Shown: in pieces, positions 63,883-64,000 of the stretch | Numbering within the stretch: position 1 is the first letter of the stretch | Layout: every line of letters starts with the position of its first letter | Assembly: GCF_029194005.1 (NCBI RefSeq) | Contig: NZ_JARFVA010000003.1 | Location: forward strand, 248,001 to 312,000 | Length of the DNA stretch: 64,000 nt | Source of the DNA: Flagellimonas okinawensis | Lineage (GTDB): Bacteria; Bacteroidota; Bacteroidia; Flavobacteriales; Flavobacteriaceae | Direction: 5' to 3' | Translations under genes and position numbers: made by a program | Notes under the pieces: generated by a model | The model's input: only the letters and a program-made list of their open reading frames with translations | What the model was told of the DNA's origin: nothing | Database searches by the model: none

Positions 63883-64000
63883 ATGAAATTATTAGACACA
63901 GATTTAAAAAATAAAGTATTAAAAGATATGGAGCGAATCCTCGATGAAAATCGGGATGAGTTGCTCCAAGCAAATCAAAAAGACTTGGACGCCTTTAACC
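63883..64000 (+). CDS. proA: Glutamate-5-semialdehyde dehydrogenase, 5' end (runs off window)
   Basis: 39 codons visible, ending ...LLQANQKDLDAFN, matching the N-terminus of ProA (gamma-glutamyl phosphate reductase). Starts 5 bp after proB. Confidence 0.9.
   Translation, partial: MKLLDTDLKNKVLKDMERILDENRDELLQANQKDLDAFN

Noticed and set aside
1..64000. CRISPR arrays, rRNA operons, prophage structural genes
   Set aside because: No regular repeat arrays, rRNA sequence or phage gene sets were found on reading both strands.

Overview
The window looks like chromosomal DNA of a marine-type Flavobacteriaceae (Bacteroidota). This rests on gene families rather than any marker RNA: a TonB receptor with a carboxypeptidase-like N-terminal domain, an AraC regulator of the HMA-like N-terminus type, S21 paralogues, a DUF6660 protein, and few recognisable Shine-Dalgarno sequences. 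Genus is not resolvable from the sequence alone.

Layout. 1-4433: a mutagenic SOS module, the start of dnaE (running off the left edge) and a Y-family polymerase, divergent from an SRAP/HMCES protein with a palindrome between them. 4770-8188: two Hsp20 genes, a DUF2158 protein, a lipoprotein and a patatin. 8721-13329: an orphan ParB and a DUF6660/TonB receptor pair bracketed by imperfect direct repeats. 13805-16316: a decayed acyltransferase fragment, an SPFH gene with a small membrane partner, and a 40-residue peptide gene. 16409-19968: a tightly overlapping minus-strand operon (Lys-rich peptide, cupin, SH3-like, DgcN/DUF1611, alanine/ornithine racemase-like, VanX-like dipeptidase) that looks like D-amino-acid metabolism. 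20985-32694: AraC regulator, cupin, stomatin, PIG-L deacetylase, two GT4 enzymes (one fused to a helical domain), a GH100-like protein, a BON protein, a second copy of the 40-residue peptide gene, a GH130 protein and a CMAS-like methyltransferase. 33361-39437: desaturase with a damaged 5' end, small envelope/stress proteins, Ca2+/H+ antiporter, BON, Dps and SHOCT proteins. 39678-44263: cupin-SH3 fusion, short-type aconitase, then gene remnants (histidine kinase, IS3 transposase) and a DUF4143 ATPase. 44538-46589: RMD1/TerB-like operon. 47866-51047: complete arsenic operon. 51180-52995: an rpsU / NYN-LOTUS / sigma-70 operon. 53702-55135: desaturase and cold-shock protein. 55219-58245: membrane acyltransferase, TerC remnant and a polytopic membrane protein. 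58788-60274: AbiE-type toxin-antitoxin pair with a frameshifted toxin. 60554-60604: a 22-nt piece matching the 3' end of a tRNA (probably tRNA-Asp) with its terminator, after which core-type genes (rpsU paralogue, proC, proB, proA) begin.

Taken together, most of the window left of 60.55 kb is accessory and strongly biased to stress and envelope functions, with several paralogous pairs (Hsp20, SPFH, BON, desaturase, cupin, acyltransferase). The tRNA scar suggests that it, or its right part, is an old island. The most unusual items are two matching single-gene units encoding 40-residue basic peptides with conserved leader and terminator; an rpsU-NYN-sigma operon that mirrors rpsU-dnaG-rpoD; the D-amino-acid operon with its split and fused cupin/SH3 partners; and a secreted ArsC-like protein lacking the catalytic cysteine inside the arsenic operon. 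No CRISPR array, complete tRNA, rRNA, intact transposase or integrase was found.
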